DNA from: Circinella umbellata
Lineage: Eukaryota > Mucoromycota > Mucoromycetes > Mucorales > Lichtheimiaceae
Assembly (NCBI GenBank): GCA_025093555.1
Contig: JAIWNF010000072.1
Span: forward strand, 62,001-126,000
Reading direction: 5' to 3'
Length of the DNA stretch: 64,000 nucleotides
Below the pieces are notes generated by a model that was not told where the DNA came from, ran no database searches, and was given only the letters and a program-made list of their open reading frames with translations. Position 1 is the first letter of the stretch. The number at the start of each line of letters is the position of its first letter. Below are positions 12,312-22,607 of the stretch, one piece after another. The position numbers were made by a program, and so were the translations under genes.

Positions 12312-13645
12312 TTACACTGGCATCACTTGACCCCAAGCATTATTTACAGATTGCATACCCCAATTTAAATTATGTGCAGCTTCAGTTGAATTATCTATTG
12401 GTTTGGATACGTGTTGTTTTTCTTGCCAAAACATAATATCTTGTTTTAAATGACCTTTACATATTTTTGTATAAAACCCTGTAAATATCATTACTACAAA
12501 AGCACCTAAACCAAAAATCAAATAGCCTGCTAATGCTGCCGAACCAAGATCTGTATCTGTCAATACAACAATTAATTTAATGACAAATCCAACAATAAGC
12601 ATCAATCCCCATACAGCTGTCATGATACGCATATCTTGTCTAAAACGTGCCATATGTCTATATGTCCAATCCAATTTTTCTCGTTTTGATGTTGTTTTTT
12701 GATGGTGTCCATTTAATCGTTGTTCATCTTGAGCTGCGAGGTCTTGGGATGCATCGCTACGTGGCATAACTTGATTTGCTAATTGAAAGACCATGGGTCG
12801 TAGTTCCCAAGATCCAATTTTAATAGGAATGATTGAAATAACACAAAAAACGCCTACAAGTAAAGGTACAATGCCTTCACAAATAGCTTCTACTTTTTCA
12901 TCAGGTTCAGCAATAGACTAGTAAGACAACTTTATTAGTATTATTATTCTCTTTTTATATATATATTAATTGATTTATAACATACGTACCACAATTCCAG
13001 ATATAAGAAAAGCAAGTCCAGCTACTATTCCTAAAACATCAAATTGTTTATCTCTAATCATACGCCTATATATATATGTATACCCCTTTTATGTTAGAAT
13101 TGTTTTGAAACAAATGAAAATTGGAATATTAAAAACACTTTTTCTTACCATAAAACAATTAAAAGTGGAGGAGCAGAAGCAACTACCATAGCAATGACCT
13201 GACCCAGGTACGGTTTTAAAATATGATATATTAAAATAGGCAATCCAATACACCATAAAATAGCTAAAATAAAATTCCAAATAGGTCTTCCACGCATAAA
13301 TTCAAAACTAAATATATCAGTAAGATCACCTATATCCATTGGTAAATCTTCGTCTTGTTCTTGAGGTGCATATTTATTTTGACTACTATTATTCATTTCC
13401 TGTTCTTGTTTTTGTTGTTGTTGTTGGTGCTGATTTAGACCTTGTTGTGGTTGATCTTGTTGTAAAGGGTAATGTTCATAGACATTGCCAGGTAAACTTG
13501 GATAGGTGTCAGAATAAAAAGAACCGTCAGTATAACAATTTTGTTGATAAGTAGAAGATTGTTGTTGTTGTTGTTGTTGTACGGGAATAGAAGTTGAATA
13601 GTTATTATTATTATTATTATTATTAGTACGCGACCAGAATGACAT
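12312..13645 (-). CDS. VC0807-like six-TM membrane protein
   Basis: Three exons on the minus strand, 13645-13149, 13065-12990 and 12917-12312, encode about 392 residues. The N-terminal third is Asn/Gln-rich and disordered. It is followed by six predicted membrane segments: W-N-F-I-L-A-I-L-W, V-I-A-M-V-V-A-S-A-P-P, L-G-I-V-A-G-L-A-F, I-V-P-L-L-V-G-V-F, a segment in I-M-T-A-V-W-G-L-M-L, and G-Y-L-I-F-G-L-G-A-F. The sequence G-R-P-I-W-N to A-P-P-L-L resembles the VC0807 family of uncharacterised integral membrane proteins found in bacteria and fungi. No transport or enzymatic motif is visible. An upstream in-frame ATG at 13663 would add six residues; the one at 13645 was preferred because the added residues look like leader sequence. 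It is co-oriented with the next minus-strand gene, 220 bases downstream. Confidence 0.55.
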
Positions 13646-13663
13646 TTTGTTGTTACATTCCAA

Positions 13664-14273
13664 AAGGAAATGAAGGAAAAAAGAAAAAGAAGTTTAATAT
13701 AAAATAAGAAAGGGAAAAAGTTTAAAATGAACCCAGTATTCGGCAAATATTAAGGACCGATTATATTTATACTAAACAAATCCCATAAGAGGCGCAATCT
13801 TTTAGACCATGTATTTTATTGCCAAGAAGTTAACCCTTTTTCTTGTTTTTCTTTTTTAAAAGTTACCCTTCTATTTAAATATAAATGAAACTATATTATT
13901 TTAGCCAAGAACAATCTTGTAAACGGAATACCCGAATTGTTTACTTCCGACAAATCCATTTTTATTATTGTATATTTAAAGTTAAGATTCTATAATGACA
14001 AACTTAATCTAATAATAATTTATCCGTCAGTTTGGGAAAATGTTTGTCCCATATAAAAAATGACGCGTCTCTTTTAATCAAATTATCATATATCTACAGC
14101 AACACTGATTATGATTATCAACTGTTCTTCATTATTACCAAATTCCCCTCTTCATACGTAAAGAAGTTGTTTTTTATATGGGCGGTACAAACATTTATCA
14201 TTGTTACGTACATATTTGTTGAATTAACACAGTGACTATATTTCAGCCTCATAATATTATAAGAAGAATAAAC
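13664..14273. other. Intergenic, no gene recognised
   Basis: It presumably carries the promoter of the VC0807-like gene. No other supported feature was found. Confidence 0.4.
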
Positions 14274-14525
14274 TCATTTAGGAAACAAGTTTACTCTTTT
14301 TAGTATTATTTTCATCCAATAAAAAAAATGATACCAAATGTCGTGAACAGTACAAGATGATGATATTCTACCCCCGCCCTTTTTCTTTGGCAAGTTTATA
14401 GTAAAGAGATCAAAGAATTTGACAAAGTTTGAATTTAGTCCATTGATCACCATGGTTAAGTATATCATAGCACCACATGTTCCTGAAAAAAACATGGCTT
14501 TATAATACATCCTTATATGAATCAA
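14274..14525 (-). pseudogene. Crypton recombinase relic
   Basis: The minus-strand reading contains N-S-N-F-V-K-F-F-D-L-F-T-I-N-L-P. This lines up with N-S-R-F-A-K-F-A-D-L-F-G-I-N-F-P in the recombinase pseudogene at about 18398-18445. The preceding hydrophobic residues also correspond loosely to that protein's M-H-H-M-M-M-L. Only this short piece is recognisable, so it is a fragment of an older Crypton copy. Confidence 0.45.
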
Positions 14526-14704
14526 ACAATTCTTAATATTTATTTTTAATAATAATGAAGTAAATATATATATATGATATTTGAAAAAACTATATTCGTA
14601 TAGGGGAAAGATGGGAGGGATCTATTTTATTTTGAGTTACTGTTGCTATGACAATAATTTCTTTTATTATTATTTTATATATAAATAATGTCACTATCTG
14701 TTAT

Positions 14705-15310
14705 TTAAGTAAACAATACAGAGGCCGAAATAATGACCATCCATGATCCAACCATTGAAAAATAAAGATGTGATGATGAAATATGAATGGATATTCCAGA
14801 ATTCTTTTCTATGATACATTTGGGTAGAGTATTCTTTCTGTCACATTTTCCAGTATTTTCATTATAGGCATAACCATTATTACATTCGAACCAAATGGCA
14901 ACGAGTCGATCATCTTCTTTTTGAACACCTTGCATACATTTATAATATCGTATACATGAATGAGGATCTCGAATATAAGGTTTCTTTCCGTATTTTTTAT
15001 AATCATTACATAAAGTAGAGATAATAGCTCGATCAGGTTTTTCTAGTAGAACATCATCTTCTTCATCTCTTTTCGTTTTGTTGGTTTTTGTTGAATCCAT
15101 TAACTTTAAAATATGTGAATCGGGTGGTGTTATCAAGTCGAGATTGTTGATATTAGGATCATCAATAATAGATTGCTGTTGTTGTTGTTCTTCTTCTTTT
15201 GTTGAGGAAGATAAACCAGATACTTTATCAATATTGAATAATAAGATAAGCATAAGAATTGTTGTAAGGATTACAGTGGAGATTATTTTATTGTTAGTTT
15301 TGCCGTACAT
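14705..15310 (-). CDS. Secreted CBM14-like cell-surface protein, probably GPI-anchored
   Basis: A single exon of 201 residues. The first 33 residues form a signal peptide (basic start, then V-I-L-T-T-I-L-M-L-I-L-L-F). A Gln/Glu/Asp-rich spacer follows, then a six-cysteine domain at about residues 99-166 spaced C-x17-C-x5-C-x17-C-x12-C-x8-C. It has aromatic Y-Y-K-C and G-Y-A-Y-N in the places expected of peritrophin-A/CBM14 chitin-binding modules. The C-terminus is hydrophobic after a Ser-rich stretch, as in a GPI-attachment signal. Chitin binding at the cell wall is inferred from the cysteine pattern. The next gene upstream has the same architecture, so the pair may be an old tandem duplication. 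Confidence 0.6.
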   Translation of the reverse strand: MYGKTNNKIISTVILTTILMLILLFNIDKVSGLSSSTKEEEQQQQQSIIDDPNINNLDLITPPDSHILKLMDSTKTNKTKRDEEDDVLLEKPDRAIISTLCNDYKKYGKKPYIRDPHSCIRYYKCMQGVQKEDDRLVAIWFECNNGYAYNENTGKCDRKNTLPKCIIEKNSGISIHISSSHLYFSMVGSWMVIISASVLFT

Positions 15311-15844
15311 GATATTAGCACAATCTTTTTAGTATTTTTGTACGTAGATATACGTGCAAGCTTGGTAAATAAGAAAAGAAGAGAAAAGATGATATAGTTT
15401 CTTATTATCATGATTCAATTCTCTACTAGGGATTTATATATAAAAAAACATATGTACGTAGCAAGGGAGAAGTGAAAAAAAAGTACAAAGAGTACCAAAA
15501 CATCATTTGATCATTGGCCCGCATGAAGAATAAAAAAAATTATCAGCACCCTACCCCTACTTTGTGGACTCAATAAAAATGTTTTCTTTTAGAAATATGT
15601 TAATAACAAATGCACAGTATATAGTAGCAGTATCGCCTTTACAATTATTATATTCTAATAAAACTTATATAGAAAAATCACGGGAAATTATAATTGAGTA
15701 TTCTTTTCTAAATATGTTTCATAACATCAAATTATACATGTAAAAAAACAATGAAATGTACGTAGCATTTCTATTAAAAGTAATTTGTTATTGTTATTAT
15801 TATTATTATGTATTTTTACGTACCTAAAAACAAGATATATTTTT

Positions 15845-16261
15845 TTAGAATAATAATATAAATAATAATGCTATCATAATAATCATAAGAAAACATAAGA
15901 AAAAATTATTGTAATATGTAGTGCATTCTAATAGCTTTGTGGATGATCCTCCTTCATTCGTGATACACTGATTATTTTTATATTCAACTTTGATACATTG
16001 GCGAGAACTTTCATCATATTGAGTTCCAGCTTCACATTCCTTGTTATACGTAAATCCAGCGCTGTCATGGCATTCATAATAAGATTTGGCAACACATGGC
16101 GATAAAGTTGTAGAGGATTTCATGATACATACTTCTGCTAACCAAGCTTGATTTGAAATGATACGATGAGGTGATGATGATACAGGAATTGCAAAAGTTG
16201 AGACCATAGATGTAGTTATAATTAATAAATAATTAACTAACATAGTAGTGACAAGTCGCAT
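15845..16261 (-). CDS. Short secreted CBM14-like protein with hydrophobic tail
   Basis: A single exon of 138 residues. It has an N-terminal signal peptide (hydrophobic to about residue 24, with A-I-P after it). A six-cysteine module is spaced C-x10-C-x7-C-x11-C-x12-C-x9-C and contains S-Y-Y-E-C and G-T-Q-Y-D, again like CBM14. A strongly hydrophobic last 20 residues could be a GPI signal or a membrane anchor. It lies on the same strand as its larger relative, about 530 bases away, and could be co-regulated. Divergence is high, so the two are old paralogues if related. Function is inferred from the fold pattern only. Confidence 0.55.
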   Translation of the reverse strand: MRLVTTMLVNYLLIITTSMVSTFAIPVSSSPHRIISNQAWLAEVCIMKSSTTLSPCVAKSYYECHDSAGFTYNKECEAGTQYDESSRQCIKVEYKNNQCITNEGGSSTKLLECTTYYNNFFLCFLMIIMIALLFILLF

Positions 16262-17465
16262 TTTCTATATATACGTAAATAAATATTTATAGTTATGAAT
16301 AGAAATGAATATATTGAAAATGATATGAAAAAAAAATTAATTTTAGAAATATAAGAAATGGATATACTGAATTTTTAACGGTCTTATATATATAATCGGA
16401 AAGTGTGAGTTTTAGTTATCAATAAACGTTTCCATTTTTCATCTCTTAAGACCTGTATTAGAATAATGAGTGTGAGAGAGTGAATCACGGTACACATTCT
16501 TATATATATTATAAACAATGGATCTATATAATATTTTTATTGAAAATAGCATAAGCACTCTAAATATCATACAATGGTAGAAAAAAACTCACAGAAAAAA
16601 AGTCCCATTGTCAAGTAGAGTCTTTTTTTTATTGTAGTTGACCACATAATAACAGTTGGTGGTTTTTGTATTCAAGAAATAATGTAATTGAATTTAACAT
16701 AATGGCTTTTTTTTGTTGACTAGAAAAACAAAACAAACAATAGATAACAGTGCTATCATTAACCATTGTTATCAATGAACACTACTAAGTAACGACGAAT
16801 GGTACACTAAGAAAGGAGAGGTGAAGTATAATGACATAGAATTCTATAAAAAAAACAATTAAGCAAATAAGTAATAGCAAGGTCTAAAAAAAACGATAAC
16901 TGAATGCTCTACTGTTGTTTATTGTTGATATGTGAGTAGAATGAGTTTGTGAAATTATCTTTATTAATATCTCAAAAAAAAACACCATCACTATCACTAT
17001 CACAAACAAGTAAATATATAAAGTAATGGCTGATTATAATCATTTACTAAAAATGAGGAACACATCAAAATATCGCCATATAGTATGTTGACTTCTTATA
17101 ACATTTATCAGAGCATATGTTATACTGATTACAAATTAAGATATACTGTGATTTTCGTTCATGAATATAAATTTTGGGAGGACCGAGTCTTTTTTTAGGG
17201 TCAATCTCACTCTAATTAACCTTTTACATTGGGCTGAGTTTTTTTTCAAAGGTATTTTGAAAAAAAATACACCTCCTTACCGCTTATATTTGTTAATTCA
17301 TCAAACTATCGGCAAGCATTAGATAATAACAATGCGTTGTTAATATTATATACAATTTAAAGCAGTTAAAAGAGCACATTAATTAATTATAGGTGTTTTA
17401 TTAGACAACTATAGCCATAATATTCCTGTGTGATGTACATAGTACGTATTTAGTGGTCGCCCATG
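16262..17465. other. Intergenic, no gene recognised
   Basis: AT-rich with many homopolymers and stops in all frames. It separates the CBM14-like pair from the Crypton region. Confidence 0.4.
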
Positions 17466-17481
17466 CTGGGTTATAACCCAG
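17466..17481. repeat. Perfect 16-bp palindrome upstream of the Crypton
   Basis: CTGGGTTATAACCCAG reads the same on both strands. It lies about 130 bases before the Crypton reading frame. It may be a protein-binding palindrome or chance; no function can be assigned. Confidence 0.4.
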
Positions 17482-17499
17482 GTCACCAGCAAAATTTGT

Positions 17500-19830
17500 G
17501 ATCTACTGTAATACTCATCTTTAACTTATAATTAATTATTTTCGAGTCTTTTTTTTTTCGTTTGTCTTTCTTTTCTGAATTACTCTCTTTTTTATTATTG
17601 ATTAAGTAAAATGAATCGTAACTTTATTTCCAACGCTTCTTCATCGGCATCCTCATCTTCCAATCAAGATGCTGATTCGAATGACATTCTTAACTCTTCC
17701 CATGCTGCTGCATTGGCTGAAAATCAAGCCAAGGGAGCTGAAATCTCGGGAGAGTTGCTTGTCATGAAAAAAAGGCTTCAAAGTGGAAACACACAAAGAA
17801 ATTATAAAAAGAAAAGACAATTGTTTATTGTAAGTTCTAGGGCGTCTCGTTCTAGCATAATAAATGTCAAACTGTAGCTCCAAAGGTTTATCTAAATGAA
17901 ATAATGTGAATAAATAGGATTGGTGTGCAGAAAACTATCGTTATGAAGTTGAGCCAAATGTTTTTAAGGTTGATGAGCTTGTCACTGAGGCAAAACTTTT
18001 GCGATCTTTAAAGGAAGTTGTTGATTGAACGGGTAATCGAAAGCGCAAGCGATACGATGGCGAAACGATGGCGCTTGGTTATGAAAGCAATCAACAGTAC
18101 ATCAAAGCCGTCATCGATCTCTACCATGATCAAGTTGCTGCTGGAGTTAACTCTCACCCTCATCCACGTGGACAAAAGGTTAACACCTGGCGCAAAGGAA
18201 AAGCAAAGCATAACAGAGATACACTCCGTGAAAACTTTACTGATCGTGGTGTTGGAACTTTGCAGGATGGCTATGATTATAATGAGATGGTCGCTGTCCC
18301 TTTATATTTTTTTACCAACCGTGATCATGAACCAGTAGCAGAAATGCGGAACCGTGCTTCATTTTTAATGCACCACATGATGATGCTCCGTGGTGAAAAT
18401 TCGCGATTTGCAAAGTTTGCAGACCTGTTTGGAATCAATTTTCCAGAAGACGAAGAGAACACAACAATCAGACATAAAGATGTACGAGTATGTGCATTTG
18501 GTGCCATCGCTTTTTATCTTTTTTACCGTTTCCATATGTCCAACGAAAAGTTTCCAAAATTCACTAAGAATGAGGATTGGTATGGCTTCAAGTTGTTAAA
18601 AGGCAAAGACGCTAAAAAGTAAATGGTGTACACTACAATGAACGCTCCAATTGTCCGTGCATTTCGTCACTGTAATATTACAAGCTTGCACACGACACAC
18701 GTTGGACGTGGATCAGGTTCACGAGATGCTGAATTGCATGGAGCAACAGAAGATCAATTGCGTCGACATGGCTGCTGGAATATGCAAAGCATGGAGCGCC
18801 ATCATCTGATGAAGCTATCAAGAGCTTCAATCCGTGCAGGCAACGGATTCCCTACGGGAAAAGGTAGATATTGGCTTCCTCGTGCTTTGGTACAGCCAGA
18901 AGAGTCACTGCAACGCAAAATCTTCCCTGAAGTTGACGACTGGCTGTCTAAAGTTGAGAGTGGAATTGGTCCCGAAAGGTCAATTTCTGCACAAGGGTTT
19001 TTACGTCTCATGAAAACAATGCGCATTGTTATCTTACAAGATGCAGCTATGTTACAAGAACAGCACCCAACTCACTCTATGTTTAATCATCCTATTTTTC
19101 AAGGACAAGATTTTTTTTCATTTGCAGCAGCTTCAGCCCATGCTGTTCGAGCAACACCTACACCCTTTCACATGCAAATACAAGAGGTCATGCCTGAGCT
19201 AAACCATCGCCTTGATGACATAGATACTAAGATGGGAATGTATCATCGAGCAGAGCTCGAGACATTACGCCAGGAGAATGCAGAGCTCAAGCGAAGTTTG
19301 GGAGCTTTGCATGGAAAGATTGATCATCTTACAACTGGTCATTTCCGTTTGGTTCCTGGTGCCCCTTCAGTTGAATCCGTAGTAGCGCCACCGATAGCTG
19401 AAGTCAGTTCTAGTGGTTCACAGGCTGTTCAGAATTCTGCTAGTGAACCTAACTAACCTTCACGCTACGAGCTTGATACTAATATTCAAACAGTTGATGA
19501 GGTATGGCGTGAATGGTCTGTAGGTCCTGCTAACCATTTACCTTCTGTTTCTGAATTGGAAGAAAGATGGAATGCAGCCCGGAGACCTAGTACCACAATG
19601 AGACAACGGTTTAGTCGACGTTTGTTCATTGTGAAAGCTGTAAAAGCCATTGCGGAACAAAAAGAAATACCACATGTTGATGCAGCTCAATTGCTTGAGG
19701 GAGTACGTTCGAGTAAAATCATGTCTCTTAATAGATTGGTCGTGGATCTTAAAACAAACAGTACTACCACCCTTACTGTCCTTAGCATAATCAAAACATT
19801 CAAATAGGCATATAATATATATTGTCAATA
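17500..19830 (+). mobile_element. Crypton DNA transposon (approximate extent)
   Basis: The extent is set by the recombinase pseudogene plus its short flanks. No terminal inverted repeats are expected for Cryptons and none were seen. Its right end abuts the left inverted-repeat arm near 19868, so it may have inserted into, or next to, a member of the PD-(D/E)XK family. Confidence 0.5.
17611..19807 (+). pseudogene. Crypton tyrosine recombinase with GCR1-like C-terminus, three in-frame stops
   Basis: Exon 17611-17829 joins by a GT..AG intron to 17918-19807; the frame then stays open except for TGA at 18026-18028, TAA at 18620-18622 and TAA at 19454-19456. There is no frameshift. The order is a Ser-rich N-terminus, an SAM-like core (18030-18620), and an Ndc10 domain II/YR-type catalytic region with T-H-V-G-R-G-S-G and R-R-H-G-C-W-N (about 18690-18900). 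A coiled coil follows near 19220-19330, and then a GCR1_C DNA-binding domain (Y-E-L-D-T-N-I-Q-T-V-x-x-V-W-R-E-W, from 19460). Cryptons use a tyrosine recombinase to integrate circular DNA. The position where relatives carry the catalytic Tyr appears to be His here (H-H-L-M-K-L). With the stops this makes the copy dead, unless the stops are read through. Confidence 0.7.
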
Positions 19831-19867
19831 TTTAATCCATCATCTATCTCATTTTATACTTTGCGGG

Positions 19868-20385
19868 AATTAATAAACGAACAAGTGGAAGATTCAGTAG
19901 TTTTAGGAATGATAGTATCAGGTAAGAATATATTAATCAAACAAACCGTGAATAGATTTTCATGTGGTATTTATCAATGTTAATATTTAAAAAGGTTACC
20001 AATGCTCGACGTATCGAATGGGGATTAAATCTATCCAGTTGCTCAAACTGATCGAAATGCAAAAATTCAACTTGCAATATCATTATCATGAAATCACCCT
20101 TTTGAATGCAGTAATTGCATCATTATACCAAGTAAAGGTAATTGGACTTTTGTTGAAGAGGAAATTTAATTAGGTGATAAGAAAGGTACTAAATATATAC
20201 ATAGACTCTAGCACTTCACCATAAAAAAAATTCTAAGGTTTGGCCTTTTTTGGCCGCATTTGGCCGCACGTGAATAGTACGGCCAAATGCGGCCAAAAGA
20301 GGCCAAAAGAGGCCAAACCTTTTTTTATGGTGTTGATTTACGTAAACGGTTGAAAACCTACTTTGAAGTCAAAAAAAATAAAAAA
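19868..20385. repeat. Left arm of large inverted repeat
   Basis: This segment matches 23645-24128 in reverse complement, apart from scattered substitutions and small indels. The left arm has about 33 bases near 20025-20058 that are absent from the right arm; the gap falls between two TCGA-type microhomologies. Similarity fades near the K-K-N-K-K codons (about 20370-20385). Confidence 0.85.
20217..20332. mobile_element. Palindromic GGCC-rich MITE, left copy
   Basis: It starts CACCATAAAAAAA and ends TTTTTTTATGGTG as terminal inverted repeats. Inside, TTTGGCC and TTTGGCCGCA units are followed by their inverse GGCCAAA and TGCGGCCAAA, so the whole 116 bases can fold on itself. No coding capacity. 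The same element is at 23705-23810. Confidence 0.7.
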
Positions 20386-20634
20386 GTGAACACCTCACTT
20401 GTGCCATTAGCATTTGTGCCGCCTTTAGCTTCCACCAAGAATGCATCATCATCAACAACAAATAACACAGCAGAAGGATCATTATCATCAGTATTACCAC
20501 ATCAGCCTTCTGATACCATGACCACGACCACGACCACTACTACTACAGCAATTACCCACGTGAAAAGAGTAATGAAGAATAAACGAGCAGAGGTTGGCGA
20601 AACATCCGACAAAAAGTTAAAGAAAAGGATGATA

Positions 20635-20648
20635 TAAGTAATGTTTTA
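20635..20648. repeat. LINE target-site duplication, left copy
   Basis: TAAGTAATGTTTTA, identical to 22594-22607. It includes the stop codon of the left PD-(D/E)XK-family copy. Confidence 0.9.
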
Positions 20649-22593
20649 GGTCAACGTTGCAGCACCAACTGCCGAGCGCTCTGTTCCGTATTATATATAA
20701 TATGTTTGATAATGTTCGTATTGCAATCATTTCACAAAACTACCAATCGCGATATACTTTTCCTGCAAAAGGAGTACTTCAAGGATCTATCCTTAGTCCC
20801 CTTCTCTATGCAGTATTCATCAACACTCTTCCTTGTCGTCTACGTATCAAAATTCACAACTTTGGCCACCAACCACTATATATTCGTACAACACCAGCAA
20901 CTGGTAAAACAGAAGCCTCAGTGCAAGAACAACAGTATACTGGGGGGGGGGAATGGGCGTCCTAATAAACAACGCCCTAACACCTCTAAAACTATTATTT
21001 CATCATTATTATATGCAGATGATGTAGCACTAATTGCCTCACCAAATGACATGCAACTTCTTCTCAATACAGCAGAACAACATTCTCGCGATTACGAATA
21101 TAGATGACATCCATCCAAATGTGCCATTATTTAAAAAAAGTCCACAATTTCAACACCACCTACAACATATCACCTATACAATCAACCTGTACCACCAACA
21201 ACCAGCTTTCAGTATCTTGGCTTGCCATTCACCAATACTGGTATTGATTACGATCAACTGGTCCACCAGCGAACTACGAAGGCAACAGGTAACATGGCAT
21301 TATTACGACAATTAGGGATTCATATATATGGTGTGGGTCTTTGGCCTGCTTTGCGTTCCTACCGCACATTTATACGTCCAGTGCTCGAATATGGTCTCGC
21401 AATAGCAGCATTATCCCCTAATCAGCTAGAAAAACTTGATAATGCTCACAAAGGTTGTATCAAAATGGCTCTAAATCGCAAAACATCAAAACACTCTGGC
21501 ACCATTGTTCCCATGGTCTTGGCTGATTTACCATCAATGAAACTTCGAACCCGTACGCTCCAACTAAAGTTCGCAGCCCGCCTTCAAACATTGCCAGTCT
21601 CATCAATGGCTAAATCAATCGAATTGTCTTTTTTGTGGGATCAAAAACACCCCAACAAGCAATGGAAAAGGATAACCACCAGCAATCAAGTTCATCAACG
21701 CTTCAATGAATTACGCAACAGCCACAACCAACCAAGAGACCCAGTTGCCACAGCAATTCAAGAAAAACGAGACGAAGAATACATTTCCCGACGCAATAAA
21801 TTTAAAACCATTAATTGTCTACGCACTAAGCGCATCATCGATTCAATTCTTTATCTGCCTTCTTTTTCTAAAGATCGTCACCGACTTATTAAATGGCGTA
21901 TGCTTTGGCTTCCGTTCTATCCTCTTAAGGATTGCCGATGTGGACATCAAGCAGCTCATCGAACTCATTTAACACATTGTCTTCTCCTTGAACCACTTAC
22001 GCAAGATTTACTGGATAAATTTGGCACCGTTCCATTATTACCGCACAACATACAACCTTTGGATCACATTCTCAACAGTCTTCCCCGTTCTGAGGTGGGG
22101 CTCGCTACGGGTAATTGGTCAAAAACATGGCCAGCTCTGATTCAAGTACTTCGGAAAATTGATTTTCTGAGCCATCCAGATGATACATTTGATGGTGACG
22201 ATCCAGCACCAGAAGAAGCTATAGATAGTATTCCTACAACAACAATCGACACCATTGAATAACTCATTATACATTTGTACTCTCTTTTGATCCCTCTTAT
22301 CTTCGTCATTTTCTACAGCCACTCTTCTTTACTTCTTAATTATTTATATTCATTATTTATATTCATTATTTTGATCTCTATTGTTTTCTATTTTTTTTTT
22401 CTCTCACACCATCCTATGTCTTTACACATTAGTATAACTTTTCCTCCACAGGAGGTTTTTTTTAGTTATTATTCTTACTTCCCCAACTTCATTCTTTAAC
22501 TTTCTATTTACATCGTACCGCAAGGAAGCGATCATATACCTAAAGGTGCCGGTCATTTCAGTCTTCCACTTTAATAAAATATAAATTTTAAAC
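20649..22593 (+). mobile_element. 5'-truncated non-LTR retrotransposon (LINE)
   Basis: A 1945-base insertion bounded by a perfect 14-base duplication. It begins in the middle of reverse transcriptase, ends in an AT-rich 3' UTR with AATAAA at about 22573, and has no LTRs. Truncation at the 5' end is typical of target-primed reverse transcription. There is no long poly(A) tail. Confidence 0.85.
20653..22262 (+). pseudogene. LINE reverse transcriptase, C-terminal part, inactivated
   Basis: The RT reads G-V-L-Q-G-S-I-L-S-P-L-L-Y and then the catalytic box L-L-Y-A-D-D-V-A-L. A thumb region with Q-Y-L-G-L-P-F follows, then a C-terminal domain ending in a zinc-knuckle-like C-R-C-G-H-x-A-A-H-x-T-H-L-T-H-C. 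The reading frame changes at the run of G at 20942-20951. There is a TGA at about 21105 where relatives carry Trp (R-W-x-P-S-K-C) and a TAA at about 21132. After that the frame is open for more than 340 codons to the stop at 22262. The endonuclease and RT N-terminus are absent. An element with intact ORFs elsewhere would have supplied the enzymes in trans or been the parent. Confidence 0.8.
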
Positions 22594-22607
22594 TAAGTAA
22601 TGTTTTA
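22594..22607. repeat. LINE target-site duplication, right copy
   Basis: TAAGTAATGTTTTA, an exact copy of the left duplication. Sequence to its right (TGTGGCACCAACC) would have been continuous with the left copy before insertion. Confidence 0.9.

Larger units (their letters stand above)
19868..20637 (+). pseudogene. Truncated PD-(D/E)XK-family gene, left copy
   Basis: It begins in mid-gene with E-L-I-N-E-Q-V-E-D and V-V-L-G-M-I-V-S-G. An intron (about 19922-19992) follows, and then an exon reading Y-Q-C-S-T-Y-R and M-Q-K-F-N-L-Q-Y. The MITE at 20217-20332 lies between this exon and a downstream frame with D-L-R-K-R-L-K-T-Y-F-E. That frame has a Ser/Thr-rich tail and a basic end K-K-L-K-K-R-M-I before the stop at 20635-20637. 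The 5' two-thirds, including the putative nuclease motif, is missing. The first 500 bases are the inverse of 23645-24128. The right-hand copy preserves upstream exons and gives the family identity. Confidence 0.55.

Noticed and set aside
17461..17490. tRNA-like GC-rich patch
   Set aside because: It contains a palindrome, but a cloverleaf with acceptor and T arms could not be drawn.
18325..19026. Minus-strand ORFs in the Crypton
   Set aside because: They overlap the conserved recombinase frame and show no domain of their own.
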